The position numbers and the translations under genes are program-made. From assembly GCA_001774945.1 (NCBI GenBank), contig MFBL01000038.1, forward strand, positions 1 through 11,667: 11,667 nucleotides of DNA, read 5' to 3'. Shown here one piece after another: positions 1-5,388 of the stretch; position 1 is the stretch's first letter, and the number at the start of each line of letters is the position of its first letter. The notes under the pieces are model-generated. The model was not told where the DNA came from, did no database searches, and was given only the letters and a program-made list of their open reading frames with translations. Origin of the DNA: Candidatus Curtissbacteria bacterium RIFCSPHIGHO2_12_FULL_41_17 (GTDB taxonomy: Bacteria; Patescibacteriota; Microgenomatia; Curtissbacterales; GWA2-41-24).

Positions 1-18
1 TGAACTACAAACTACTTA

Positions 19-183
19 CTAAATCTTAATCTCTTTGTGTTCTGTCTTCTTTCTGCAATGTCGACAGTACTTCTTCAAAACCAGCTTTTCCTTGACGTTC
101 TCCGGGTTTTTGCTACTGGTATAATTGCGGTTTTTACAAACCGGACATTCAAACTGGATAAAGATACGCTTTGTTTTAGCCAT
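19..183 (-). CDS. rpmG: Ribosomal protein bL33 (54 aa)
   Basis: Reading the minus strand from the ATG at 183 gives a 54-residue basic protein beginning MAKTKRIFIQFECPVC and ending KTEHKEIKI, with a TAG stop at 19-21. It is a structural protein of the large ribosomal subunit near the E site. Two cysteine pairs (CPVC at residues 13-16 and CRHC at 40-43) mark the zinc-binding C+ form of bL33. The length is normal for the family. The 5' flank is occupied by a CTAG-rich palindrome and has no clear Shine-Dalgarno sequence. In many bacteria rpmG is followed by secE and nusG, which would lie off the left edge here. The tRNA cluster upstream on the same strand fits the wider Thr-Tyr-Thr/tuf/rpmG/secE/nusG neighbourhood, with the pilin-like genes in between. 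The identification is secure. Confidence 0.93.
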   Translation of the reverse strand: MAKTKRIFIQFECPVCKNRNYTSSKNPENVKEKLVLKKYCRHCRKKTEHKEIKI

Positions 184-193
184 GATGATTAGC

Positions 194-277
194 GTCTAGA
201 AAAGCTAGGAAAGCTAGGAGAGCTAGGAAAGCTAGAAATTCAATTCTTCTAGTTCTCCTAGTTCTTCTAGACTCTAG
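194..277. repeat. CTAG-word palindromic element
   Basis: The left half repeats a GCTAGGAAA-like word about four times (194-235) and the right half repeats its reverse complement, CTAGTTCTC-like (246-277). The outer ends GTCTAGA (194-200) and TCTAGAC (266-272) are perfectly complementary and the next 15 positions match at about 11, so the whole can fold as one long imperfect hairpin. It lies between the four-helix-bundle gene and rpmG, and its right end supplies the TAG stop codon of that gene at 267-269. It resembles no insertion sequence that I recognise. Confidence 0.8.
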
Positions 278-635
278 TTTTTCTGCTTTTCCTGTTCATT
301 GAGTTTAACATCTTGAGGACTTCAAGTAAAACATTTTCTGGTCTTTCGAAATCTTGCTCACTGGCAAGTTTTAGTCTTTTTGCGAGTATCAGTTGGGTTT
401 CTAGCTCGAGAGCACTTCCGTAAGCGATAGACATAAACTGATAATATTCTTTTGAAGATTTTCGTCCCCATCCTTCTGCGATGCATGATGGAATTGATAC
501 AGAAGCTCTTCTCATTTGAGATGTTATTCCAAAAATTTCTGATTTGGGAAATTTTGAGGTTAATTCGTATATGAGAACTACTAACTCCATGGATTTCTGC
601 CAAACTACTAGTTCCTTATGTGATTTCAGTTTCAT
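267..635 (-). CDS. Four-helix bundle protein (S23/IVS family)
   Basis: This 122-residue protein carries the hallmarks of the family once called 'S23 ribosomal protein' and found inside 23S rRNA intervening sequences: an N-terminal K-x-L-V-V-W-Q-K-S-M segment (residues 8-16), FPKSEIFGITSQMRRASVSIP (29-49), IAEGWGR (52-58) and YQFMSIAYGSALELETQL (65-82). It should fold as a four-helix bundle. Members are structurally related to the diversity-generating-retroelement accessory protein Avd, and the biochemical role of free-standing copies is not established. The gene is not inside an rRNA. It sits between the PilX-like gene and rpmG, with CTAG-rich repeats touching both ends: the start codon directly follows one repeat and the stop codon lies inside the other. 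No good Shine-Dalgarno is seen; only CTAGG abuts the ATG. The family call is firm and the function is unknown. Confidence 0.85.
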   Translation of the reverse strand: MKLKSHKELVVWQKSMELVVLIYELTSKFPKSEIFGITSQMRRASVSIPSCIAEGWGRKSSKEYYQFMSIAYGSALELETQLILAKRLKLASEQDFERPENVLLEVLKMLNSMNRKSRKTRV

Positions 636-663
636 CCTAGACTCTAGCCTCTAGTTTTTCTAG
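636..663. repeat. CTAG-word repeat, distal flank of the four-helix-bundle gene
   Basis: A short tract with four CTAG tetramers fills most of the gap between the four-helix-bundle start codon and the PilX-like gene. It begins with CTAGACTCTAG at 637-647, a perfect 11-bp direct copy of 267-277 at the other end of the gene. The following CTAGTTTTTCT (651-661) also matches 274-284. The two flanks are therefore the same repeat in the same orientation. Confidence 0.75.
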
Positions 664-673
664 ACCCTGACTT

Positions 674-1876
674 TCACGGACTGATCGTAAAGTGGTAACT
701 GCCTCGCTTGATCTGCCAAGACCCACCGGGACCGGTGCTAAATCGAGCATCGGCAAGTCCCGTGTCATAGTCTAATGTAGAACTTTGCAACATGGTGAGG
801 GTTTTTGCCACCAAAGCGGCCACATGGGCAGATTGTGAAAGTTTTCCTTCGCCCTGAAGAACATAGAAAATTCCGGTTGCTCCCGATTGGGAGATTTTAA
901 CAGCGTCACTGGCAGTAGAGTTGGAGATAACCATGATATACCCTTTGGGGTTGGCAGTGGTTGGTTGGAGATTACCCCCTTGAGTAAGATCAACTTTGCC
1001 GTCGACAACGATTCCAGTACCATTTGATCCAAAGCTTTCATCAAGTTTAAGAGTAGTTCCTCCTTGTGACATCGAGAAATTTTTATTTTCCACCCAGATG
1101 GCTCCTTTGAGGATGACAATGGCATTATTGGCAATTGTCAAGTCACCATTGACGTATTTTCTCGGCCCAATATCTCTTGATGTGTTAATTAGGCATTCTG
1201 CGGGTGTATCAATGCAGTTAGTAATCCCTCCGGCCTCGGCTGCACCCTTAAAATCGTCTACTAATGCAGTAATGTCGGGAGCATCTTTGGAGGGGGCTCC
1301 TTCTACAGCTTCTCCTTGGACATTGATTGGTCCAGCCGGTTCTTCGTCAATAGTCCCGACCGCATAAGCATCTCCAGTGATAATTTGTCCGCTGCCGTTT
1401 CCTGCGCTGATGTTGCCATTGGTGTAAACATTACCATTAATAGTGGCAGAATTTGACATTGTAACTCCTCCCTCTAAGGTTTGGACTGCGTAGTGGAAAG
1501 AAATAGACTGGTTGCTGATTAAAACTTCGACTTTAATTGTCCTTTTAGCTTTAGGTGTAGTTGAATTTGGGATGTAACCGGTGGAAGTTATTGTTTTTAA
1601 AGAAGCTGTTTTATCGGCAACGCCGACAGTGAAAGAACCCGTTGTGCCAAGTGGCGTATTTGTTTCTCCAGTATAGGAACCCGCAGTTTCATTTAACTTC
1701 CAAATTGCCCTGTCTATGCCGGCTTCTGCCAGATTTGTTGCCTGTTCGCGTAAAATTGAATTTGAGCCAAAGCGCAAATATCCGGCAACTCGGGAAAAAA
1801 GAGCCGCAGCAAGTATCAAAACAACCATTAAGAAAATAAGCCCAATAATCATCATCTGCCCCTTTTTCATTTTCAT
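674..1876 (-). CDS. PilX-like minor pilin / pilus assembly protein
   Basis: This 400-residue protein starts MKMKKGQMMIIGLIFLMVVL, with one hydrophobic helix at about residues 8-31, followed by an amphipathic ATNLAEAGIDRAIWKL segment (46-61). That is the usual start of PilX-type proteins, which are inserted in the inner membrane and associate with type IV pili. No glutamate at +5 of a clear prepilin site is visible, so normal processing is uncertain. The rest is Gly/Ser/Asn/Thr-rich and looks like an extracellular beta-rich domain (for example SNSATINGNVYTNGN). Its ATG overlaps the TGA of the PilW-like gene (ATGA), which implies translational coupling, with AGGA a few bases upstream inside that gene. 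It is the last of three co-oriented pilin-like genes. The class is supported by the N-terminus and context only; the exact function is unknown. Confidence 0.72.
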   Translation of the reverse strand: MKMKKGQMMIIGLIFLMVVLILAAALFSRVAGYLRFGSNSILREQATNLAEAGIDRAIWKLNETAGSYTGETNTPLGTTGSFTVGVADKTASLKTITSTGYIPNSTTPKAKRTIKVEVLISNQSISFHYAVQTLEGGVTMSNSATINGNVYTNGNISAGNGSGQIITGDAYAVGTIDEEPAGPINVQGEAVEGAPSKDAPDITALVDDFKGAAEAGGITNCIDTPAECLINTSRDIGPRKYVNGDLTIANNAIVILKGAIWVENKNFSMSQGGTTLKLDESFGSNGTGIVVDGKVDLTQGGNLQPTTANPKGYIMVISNSTASDAVKISQSGATGIFYVLQGEGKLSQSAHVAALVAKTLTMLQSSTLDYDTGLADARFSTGPGGSWQIKRGSYHFTISP

Positions 1877-2487
1877 TTGTTCCTTAAAACCGCTTTGACG
1901 CTTTGGGTTGTGGTCAATGTTTTTGCACCTGATTTGCCAGTGGTAGTAATAGAAACTGTAACTGCTGTTGCACTTGGCGGGTCGTTATTGTCGGGTTCAT
2001 AGGTAAAGGTGAGAGAGGAAATGTTTGTAGCGAGTATTTTTTCGGAAGACTGCCTGCTGCTGGAAGTATCGGCAACGATTTTTTTGATAAGTTTTGTATT
2101 ATCACTGCTGTCTCTTTTGTAAATAATGTAGTCGTTTCCTGTTGTCGGCTCAGTTGGATCACCGTTGGCATCAAGAGGCCAGAGTTGCAGGATAAGGATA
2201 GTTTGTGAAGTCGAATCAGGTGAACAAGCGGTGCAAGAGCTAACCACAGCCTCACTTTCCCTAATCTGATTGGTAATTTCATCAACAGCCAATCTATTTT
2301 GCGAAGCGACTTCTATAGACGTGTTTTGATTTGAAAAAAGTCTTGTATGAGCAAAGTATAATGAGGCAAGCATTACGATTATGACGCCGATGATGCCCAA
2401 ACCGGCAATCAGCTCGACAAGGGTAACGCCCGGCGCCAGTTGGTTGTTTGTAGTTGGTAGTGGGTAGTTAGGTTTTTTATGATTCAT
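1873..2487 (-). CDS. PilW/PulJ-like minor pseudopilin with repeat-derived leader
   Basis: This 204-residue protein has a type III (prepilin) signal: a positively charged start MNHKK, then a cleavage site G20/VTLVEL with Glu at +5 of the mature protein, followed by a hydrophobic helix (about residues 24-45). It should be cut and methylated by a prepilin peptidase and inserted in the membrane as a minor component of a type IV pilus or type II secretion-like fibre. The remainder (polar, with a Cys pair at about 84-87) is a poorly conserved globular domain. Residues 6-20 (PNYPLPTTNNQLAPG) are encoded by the AACTAC-word repeat that spills over from the upstream gap, so the leader is longer than usual and of repeat origin. 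It follows the PilV-like gene by 58 bp and overlaps the PilX-like gene by 4 bp. The family call is good; assigning PilW rather than another minor pilin is approximate. Confidence 0.78.
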   Translation of the reverse strand: MNHKKPNYPLPTTNNQLAPGVTLVELIAGLGIIGVIIVMLASLYFAHTRLFSNQNTSIEVASQNRLAVDEITNQIRESEAVVSSCTACSPDSTSQTILILQLWPLDANGDPTEPTTGNDYIIYKRDSSDNTKLIKKIVADTSSSRQSSEKILATNISSLTFTYEPDNNDPPSATAVTVSITTTGKSGAKTLTTTQSVKAVLRNK

Positions 2488-2536
2488 ATTTCTTTAATGC
2501 TACGAACTATGAACTCAAAACTATTAACTACAAACC
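2429..2536. repeat. AACTAC-word palindromic element overlapping a CDS start
   Basis: On the plus strand 2439-2472 repeats GTAGTT-like words (GTAGTTGGTAGTGGGTAGTT), and 2502-2534 repeats their complement (GAACTATGAACT, then ATTAACTACAAAC). The first half lies inside the PilW-like coding sequence and the second half in the gap to the PilV-like gene. A short perfect hairpin CAAACC-GAA-GGTTTG (2531-2545) closes the right end and touches the PilV-like stop codon. A similar AACTACAAACTAC tract opens the window at 3-15. Confidence 0.65.
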
Positions 2537-2545
2537 GAAGGTTTG

Positions 2546-2956
2546 TTAGAGTCCATTTTCGGAAATTAGGGTTTCAAGTTTGATATTTTGAGTGGCGGCA
2601 TTTTCGGTCCAATTTACATTAATTGTTACCAGTTTAATCTTGTTACTGCTTTCGTAATCATCAATTGTTTTAGTGGCGGAGCTTGATGGTAATTTGGATA
2701 AGTCGGGTTCCTCAGCTACAGTTATATTACAGCCGGTAGGGCTGGGGCAGTTGGGAAGTGAGGCAAAGGCGGTATTTCTTAAATTTTCGATTTCGCGGCT
2801 GGCGATTTTTGTGGCAACACCTTGAAGGCTGGATTTGCGGCTGGATACAAAAGTACCCGAGGTTGCAAACAGAATACTGACTATTGCTAAAATTAAAAAG
2901 ATTGAAAGCAAGATTTCTACTAAAGTAAAACCTCTTTTAGTGTTAAGGACGGGCAT
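2546..2956 (-). CDS. PilV-like type IV pilin / pseudopilin
   Basis: This 136-residue protein has a textbook prepilin N-terminus: a short charged leader MPVLNTKRG with cleavage after G9, then FTLVEILLSIFLILAIVSIL with Phe at +1 and Glu at +5. A polar C-terminal domain contains two cysteines (CPSPTGC, about residues 69-75) that could form a small disulfide loop. Its helix extension KIASREIENLRNTAF resembles PilV/PulI minor pilins. It is the first of three co-oriented pilin-like genes and probably heads the operon. Upstream lie tRNA-Thr and a repeat-filled gap; a TAGAAT hexamer 3 bp before the ATG is the only -10-like sequence and lacks a convincing -35. No Shine-Dalgarno is visible. The pilin class is certain; the subfamily is tentative. 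Confidence 0.82.
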   Translation of the reverse strand: MPVLNTKRGFTLVEILLSIFLILAIVSILFATSGTFVSSRKSSLQGVATKIASREIENLRNTAFASLPNCPSPTGCNITVAEEPDLSKLPSSSATKTIDDYESSNKIKLVTINVNWTENAATQNIKLETLISENGL

Positions 2957-3007
2957 TAATTTAATTCTATCAGTAGGATAGGGAAAGTTGCGAGAGCCGG
3001 CGATGGG

Positions 3008-3054
3008 AATATCAGCTCTTGCTTCGCTCGCCTGATATTTTTGCTTCGCAAAAA
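3008..3054 (-). terminator. Hairpins just downstream of the tRNA cluster
   Basis: Two perfect inverted repeats lie here: TTTTTGC-TTC-GCAAAAA (3038-3054) and AATATCAG...CTGATATT (3008-3015 with 3032-3039). The first begins about 10 bases after the 3' end of tRNA-Thr(GGT) on the minus strand. It could end or process the tRNA transcript, but it is AT-rich and lacks a separate T-run, so it may just be another intergenic palindrome. Confidence 0.35.
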
Positions 3055-3064
3055 GCGAACCCTG

Positions 3065-3135
3065 AGCTCTCGCCGAGAATCGAACTCGGGATTGTACCTT
3101 ACCAAGGTACTGTTATACCACTTAACTACGAGAGC
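3065..3135 (-). tRNA. tRNA-Thr (GGT)
   Basis: The minus strand folds as a complete 71-nt tRNA: acceptor GCTCTCG/CGAGAGC, D arm, anticodon stem GTACC/GGTAC with loop TTGGTAA (anticodon GGT, reads ACC and ACT), and T arm CCGAG-TTCGATT-CTCGG. The discriminator base is T. No CCA is encoded (CAG follows), so a CCA-adding enzyme is needed. It is the third tRNA of the cluster in transcription order. Confidence 0.95.
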
Positions 3136-3140
3136 GACCA

Positions 3141-3246
3141 CTGCTTGCCCGCCGTAACCTTGGTGAAGGCGGGAACCACCTGGGCCCTTCACTCCGTTCA
3201 GGGTAAACTTAATTGTCAAATAGCTTGCACTGAGCAAAGCGAAGTG
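3141..3246. repeat. Repeat-filled spacer between tRNA-Tyr and tRNA-Thr
   Basis: The 111-bp spacer contains a CCCGCC...GGCGGG inverted repeat (about 3148-3173), a CACTCCGTTCAGGGTAAAC segment (3190-3208) and a GCACTGAGCAAAGCGAAGTG segment (3226-3245). Related words (AAGTTTACACTGAGCAAATT) recur at 10910-10930. No tRNA folds here, although E. coli has a tRNA-Gly at this place in the same series. Confidence 0.55.
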
Positions 3247-3331
3247 TGCTGGGGGAGGGATTCGAACCCCCGTAGCCCTTTCGGGCGCAAGATTTACAGT
3301 CTTGTGCAATTGGCCGCTCTGCCACCCCAGC
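3247..3331 (-). tRNA. tRNA-Tyr (GTA)
   Basis: An 85-nt class II tRNA: acceptor GCTGGGG/CCCCAGC, anticodon loop CTGTAAA (anticodon GTA, reads TAC and TAT), a long variable arm GCGCCCGAAAGGGCTAC and T loop TTCGAAT. The discriminator is A and no CCA is encoded (CAC follows). Its 5' end directly abuts the encoded CCA of the upstream tRNA-Thr, so processing must be precise at that junction. Confidence 0.95.
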
Positions 3332-3406
3332 TGGAGCCGTCCGTCGGACTCGAACCGACAACCTGCTGTTTACAAAACAGCTGCTCTGCCATTGAGCTAG
3401 GACGGC
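3332..3406 (-). tRNA. tRNA-Thr (TGT), CCA encoded
   Basis: The 72-nt body folds with acceptor GCCGTCC/GGACGGC, D arm GCTC/GAGC, anticodon stem GCTGT/ACAGC with loop TTTGTAA (anticodon TGT, reads ACA and wobble), and T arm GTCGG-TTCGAGT-CCGAC. The discriminator T is followed by a genomic CCA (3332-3334), unlike the other two tRNAs. It is first in the transcript and has a good promoter upstream. Confidence 0.95.
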
Positions 3407-3434
3407 GAATACTATACTATTTTTGAACTATGTA

Positions 3435-3463
3435 ATTTTACTGCAAATAGATAATTGCGGCAA
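3435..3463 (-). promoter_or_regulatory. Promoter for the tRNA cluster
   Basis: On the minus strand TTGCCG (3463-3458) and TAAAAT (3440-3435) are separated by exactly 17 bp, close to a sigma-70 consensus. The -10 ends 28 bases before the first tRNA, leaving a leader of about 20 nt for RNase P to remove. This is inferred from hexamers only. Confidence 0.5.
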
Positions 3464-3468
3464 TGATT

Positions 3469-3498
3469 TTGCATGGTCTTGACTTGATCTGTTACAAT
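3469..3498 (+). promoter_or_regulatory. Possible divergent promoter for the LytR_C gene
   Basis: TTGCAT (3469-3474) and TACAAT (3493-3498), 18 bp apart, face the LytR_C gene. TTGCCC (3498-3503) with TAATAT (3521-3526), 17 bp apart, is an equally possible choice. Either would give an untranslated leader of roughly 100 nt before the ATG at 3635. Confidence 0.3.
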
Positions 3499-3634
3499 TG
3501 CCCAAGTTTAGAGTATAGAGTAATATATCAGCAGAACTTTTAACTGTTGTAATTTATTTAAGAATTAGTGGAAGTTCTCTGATATTTTTACGAAACATGG
3601 TTTATTACAGAAAAGTTATGGAAGTTTCATAAAA

Positions 3635-4165
3635 ATGGACGAGCAGCAAAACTCACCAATAGCAGGAACACCGGTTTATCAGCAATCTCAGGAAAAGAAT
3701 GCGAAGTGGCTTTGGCTTTTGATCATCTTAATTATTATTGGCGCAATGGTGTTTGCGTATATTAGAGGTATTGGGCCTTTTGGGGCTTTGAAAAACCGCG
3801 GTGAGGCTGTTGAATCACCTACACCTGCGCAGTTTACCCAACCTTCTCCTGATACAGAATCTTCACCGCAGGCTAATTTAGACAAAAGCGAACCCAAAAT
3901 CAGGGTTTTAAACGGAATCGGGAAGGCAGGAACCGCATCTTCTGTAAAAGACTTTTTGGAAGGTAAAGGTTGGAAGGTTGGAGAAATTGGCAACGCGCCA
4001 AATTTCGATTTTGAAAAGACGGTTATCAGATTAAAGGAAAATTTTAAACAATTTGCGGATTTACTTTTTGGCGATCTTTCTGATAACTATTCAGTGACTG
4101 TTAGTGAAGATGATCTTTCGGCCACAGACTCTGCAGATATAGAAATTATTGTAGGTAGCAAATAA
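3635..4165 (+). CDS. Single-pass membrane protein with LytR_C domain
   Basis: This 176-residue protein has a polar N-terminus, one transmembrane helix (about residues 25-43, WLWLLIILIIIGAMVFAYI), a Pro/Ser/Thr-rich linker (60-86) and a C-terminal domain from about 87 to 174. The domain begins KIRVLNGIGKAG and continues SSVKDFLEGKGWKVGEIGNA, which is the LytR cell-envelope-related C-terminal (LytR_C) signature. The catalytic LytR-CpsA-Psr domain that often accompanies it is absent, so this is not a glycopolymer transferase by itself; an envelope-anchoring or binding role outside the membrane is likely but unproven. GGAAG sits 11 bases before the ATG as a spaced Shine-Dalgarno. It is the only plus-strand gene in the left half and is divergent from the tRNAs. 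The domain call is good and the function is open. Confidence 0.78.
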   Translation: MDEQQNSPIAGTPVYQQSQEKNAKWLWLLIILIIIGAMVFAYIRGIGPFGALKNRGEAVESPTPAQFTQPSPDTESSPQANLDKSEPKIRVLNGIGKAGTASSVKDFLEGKGWKVGEIGNAPNFDFEKTVIRLKENFKQFADLLFGDLSDNYSVTVSEDDLSATDSADIEIIVGSK

Positions 4166-4199
4166 GAGAGCTTATTTCTCGAAGGCTCGAAATAATTTC

Positions 4200-4251
4200 T
4201 GCGGTCCTCGTCCTTCGATCCTTCGAATGCGCTCAGGACTCAGGACTGCGG
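4200..4251. repeat. GTCC/GGAC-word palindromic element
   Basis: GCGGTCCTCGTCCTTCGA-like words on the left are answered by TCAGGACTCAGGACTGC on the right, so the halves are near reverse complements with the word GTCCT repeated. Just upstream, TTATTTC...GAAATAA (4175-4198) forms another stem. Both lie in the 3' flank of the LytR_C gene. Confidence 0.55.
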
Positions 4252-4289
4252 GCCTAAGAAGTAATCGTCGGAACAAAATAACCCAGTAC

Positions 4290-4399
4290 AATTTTCCATT
4301 TACCATCTGCCATTTTCCATTGATTTAATCATTTAAAAAATTTTCAAATGGGTAAATTACTAAAATCATTGAAAAATGGAAATTGGACAATGGACAATT
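4290..4399. repeat. CCATTT/AAATGG-word palindromic element
   Basis: The left part repeats TTTTCCATT-type words (4292-4323) and the right part repeats AATGGAAATTGGACAATGG-type words (4365-4399), with an AT-rich centre containing TTTAAAAAATTTT. It is non-coding and immediately precedes the bidirectional terminator. Confidence 0.6.
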
Positions 4400-4401
4400 T
4401 A

Positions 4402-4429
4402 AAAAACCGCTTTTACTAAAGCGGTTTTT
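4402..4429. terminator. Strong bidirectional intrinsic terminator
   Basis: AAAAACCGCTTT (4402-4413) and AAAGCGGTTTTT (4418-4429) form a perfect 12-bp stem around the loop TACT. The GC-rich core is flanked by A-runs and T-runs, so it should work in both directions: for the LytR_C gene on the plus strand and for the structured RNA (and perhaps M50) on the minus strand. Confidence 0.85.
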
Positions 4430-4438
4430 GATAATTTC

Positions 4439-4608
4439 AACCCTACTGTGGCGCATGCTCTAGCATTTCCTCGGTCAATCCAAGTGGGTATTCTACCCCT
4501 CCTTCGCGTAAAGCTACGGAGGGAACGCGAATTCCCTAGATTAAACGCAAAAGCGAAGAAATCAGCTAGAACTTTTAAAGTGCAACCTTGGTAGGGTTAT
4601 GTTTCCTG
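4439..4608 (-). ncRNA. Putative structured RNA with an H-type pseudoknot
   Basis: About 160 nt without an ORF fold around a closing stem AACCCTAC (4598-4591 read on the minus strand) with GTAGGGTT (4446-4439). Inside are CCAAG/CTTGG (4591-4587 with 4484-4480), a perfect GGGTA-GAA-TACCC hairpin (4498-4486), and a hairpin AGGGAA/TTCCCT (4537-4532 with 4525-4520). The six-base loop of that hairpin (TTCGCG, 4531-4526) is fully complementary to CGCGAA at 4508-4503, which is the layout of an H-type pseudoknot. Minus orientation is favoured because a TTGACA/TATATT promoter lies upstream and a strong terminator lies downstream at 4429-4402. I do not recognise the family: it lacks tmRNA, RNase P and SRP signatures, and 6S RNA is not excluded. 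A competing stem CCCTCC/GGAGGG (4523-4518 with 4501-4496) exists. Confidence 0.5.
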
Positions 4609-4614
4609 TGAACC

Positions 4615-4639
4615 AATATAATAATAACACCGGTGTCAA
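4615..4639 (-). promoter_or_regulatory. Possible promoter with palindrome for the structured RNA
   Basis: A perfect TTGACA (4639-4634) is followed by TATATT (4620-4615) with a short 13-bp spacer; TTATTG with a 16-bp spacer is an alternative -35. A 10-bp palindrome ACACCGGTGT (4627-4636) overlaps the -35 and spacer, a typical operator position. This is hexamer evidence only. Confidence 0.35.
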
Positions 4640-4644
4640 TAATT

Positions 4645-4678
4645 AACTAGTGACTAGCGTCTAGGGTCTAGTGACTAG
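4645..4678. repeat. CTAG-word repeat at the end of the M50 gene
   Basis: Five CTAG tetramers lie in 34 bp, including two perfect copies of CTAGTGACTAG (4647-4657 and 4668-4678). The last copy supplies the TAG stop of the M50 protease gene (4675-4677). It is related in word content to the repeats at 194-277 and 636-663. Confidence 0.7.
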
Positions 4679-5322
4679 AATGGGGGGACGAGTCCTGGAA
4701 TAAGGAAACTAAATAAAAATGAAACGATCGGAAATAGAATTCTTCCGACTGCACCTGTTATTAGTAAGAACAATAAAATAAATATTCCATATCTTTCTGT
4801 CTGTATAAAATCGTTGTACCAGTCGCGGGGCAAAAGTCCGGCCAATACCTTAAATCCGTCTAAAGGAGCAACCGGGATTAGGTTGAAAACCGCCAGTATC
4901 AAATTAATCCAGATAACGATTGACAGTACTTGATAAACCATGTTTATCGTTTGCGAGAGATTACCGGTGAAGTAAGCAATTAAGTAGGGAATGGAAAGTG
5001 CTATTGCCAGAAGGAAATTGGAGAGTGCTCCTGCTGCAGAAATTAGAGCAGAATCTCTTTTGATATTTCTAAGATTAAATGGGTCAAATGGAGTAGGTTT
5101 ACCCCAGCCAATACCGACTATTAAAAGGGCAATTGTACCAATTGGGTCCAAATGTGATTGGGGATTTAGAGTCAGGCGTCCGGCAAGTTTGGCGGTCGGA
5201 TCACCCAGCCTGTAGGCCACAAGGGCATGGGCAAATTCATGGATAGTAATTGCAAAGACCAAACCAACAACAAAAGCTAAAGCAACGATTGGATGTGTTT
5301 GGAGTAGGGTTAAAATGAGCAT
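4675..5322 (-). CDS. M50 family site-2-type metalloprotease
   Basis: A 215-residue membrane protein with the zinc motif HEFAH (residues 28-32) in the first hydrophobic region and NLIPVAPLDG (147-156) near the C-terminal third. His28, His32 and Asp155 would bind the catalytic zinc. GALSNF (98-103) matches the conserved substrate-groove motif. Four to six hydrophobic segments make up most of the protein, with no PDZ or CBS domain, so this is the minimal bacterial form. Such proteases cut substrates within the membrane; the target here is unknown. The gene is divergent from rpmB and ends in a CTAG repeat that provides the stop codon. The ATG at 5322 leaves a normal N-terminus before the first helix. 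The family is secure. Confidence 0.88.
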   Translation of the reverse strand: MLILTLLQTHPIVALAFVVGLVFAITIHEFAHALVAYRLGDPTAKLAGRLTLNPQSHLDPIGTIALLIVGIGWGKPTPFDPFNLRNIKRDSALISAAGALSNFLLAIALSIPYLIAYFTGNLSQTINMVYQVLSIVIWINLILAVFNLIPVAPLDGFKVLAGLLPRDWYNDFIQTERYGIFILLFLLITGAVGRILFPIVSFLFSFLIPGLVPPF

Positions 5323-5328
5323 TGTGAG

Positions 5329-5364
5329 GTTATTTGGTTATTGGGTTGTTGGGTCATTGGGTGT
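5329..5364. repeat. TTGGGT-type tandem tract
   Basis: Four imperfect copies of a 9-10 bp word (TTATTTGG, TTATTGGG, TTGTTGGG, TCATTGGG) lie directly upstream of the M50 start codon. The word is present in one orientation only, unlike the neighbouring palindromic elements. Confidence 0.5.
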
Positions 5365-5388
5365 TATGTTATATTTTAGCAGTTTGAT

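Noticed and set aside
267..663. Diversity-generating retroelement, because the four-helix protein is related to Avd
   Set aside because: No reverse transcriptase and no template/variable repeat pair is present; the S23/IVS family explains the protein.
996..1367. Plus-strand 123-codon frame antisense to the PilX-like gene
   Set aside because: It has no family resemblance and lies fully opposite a gene with a pilin-like N-terminus and operon context.
2956..3426. Long open frames on both strands (117 and 135 codons)
   Set aside because: They run through the three tRNA genes and repeat spacers, and their peptides are translations of tRNA sequence.
4439..4608. tmRNA, RNase P RNA or SRP RNA identity for the structured RNA
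   Set aside because: It is too short for the first two and lacks their conserved cores and the SRP tetraloop helix; GAGGAAA at 4475-4469 alone is not enough for RNase P.
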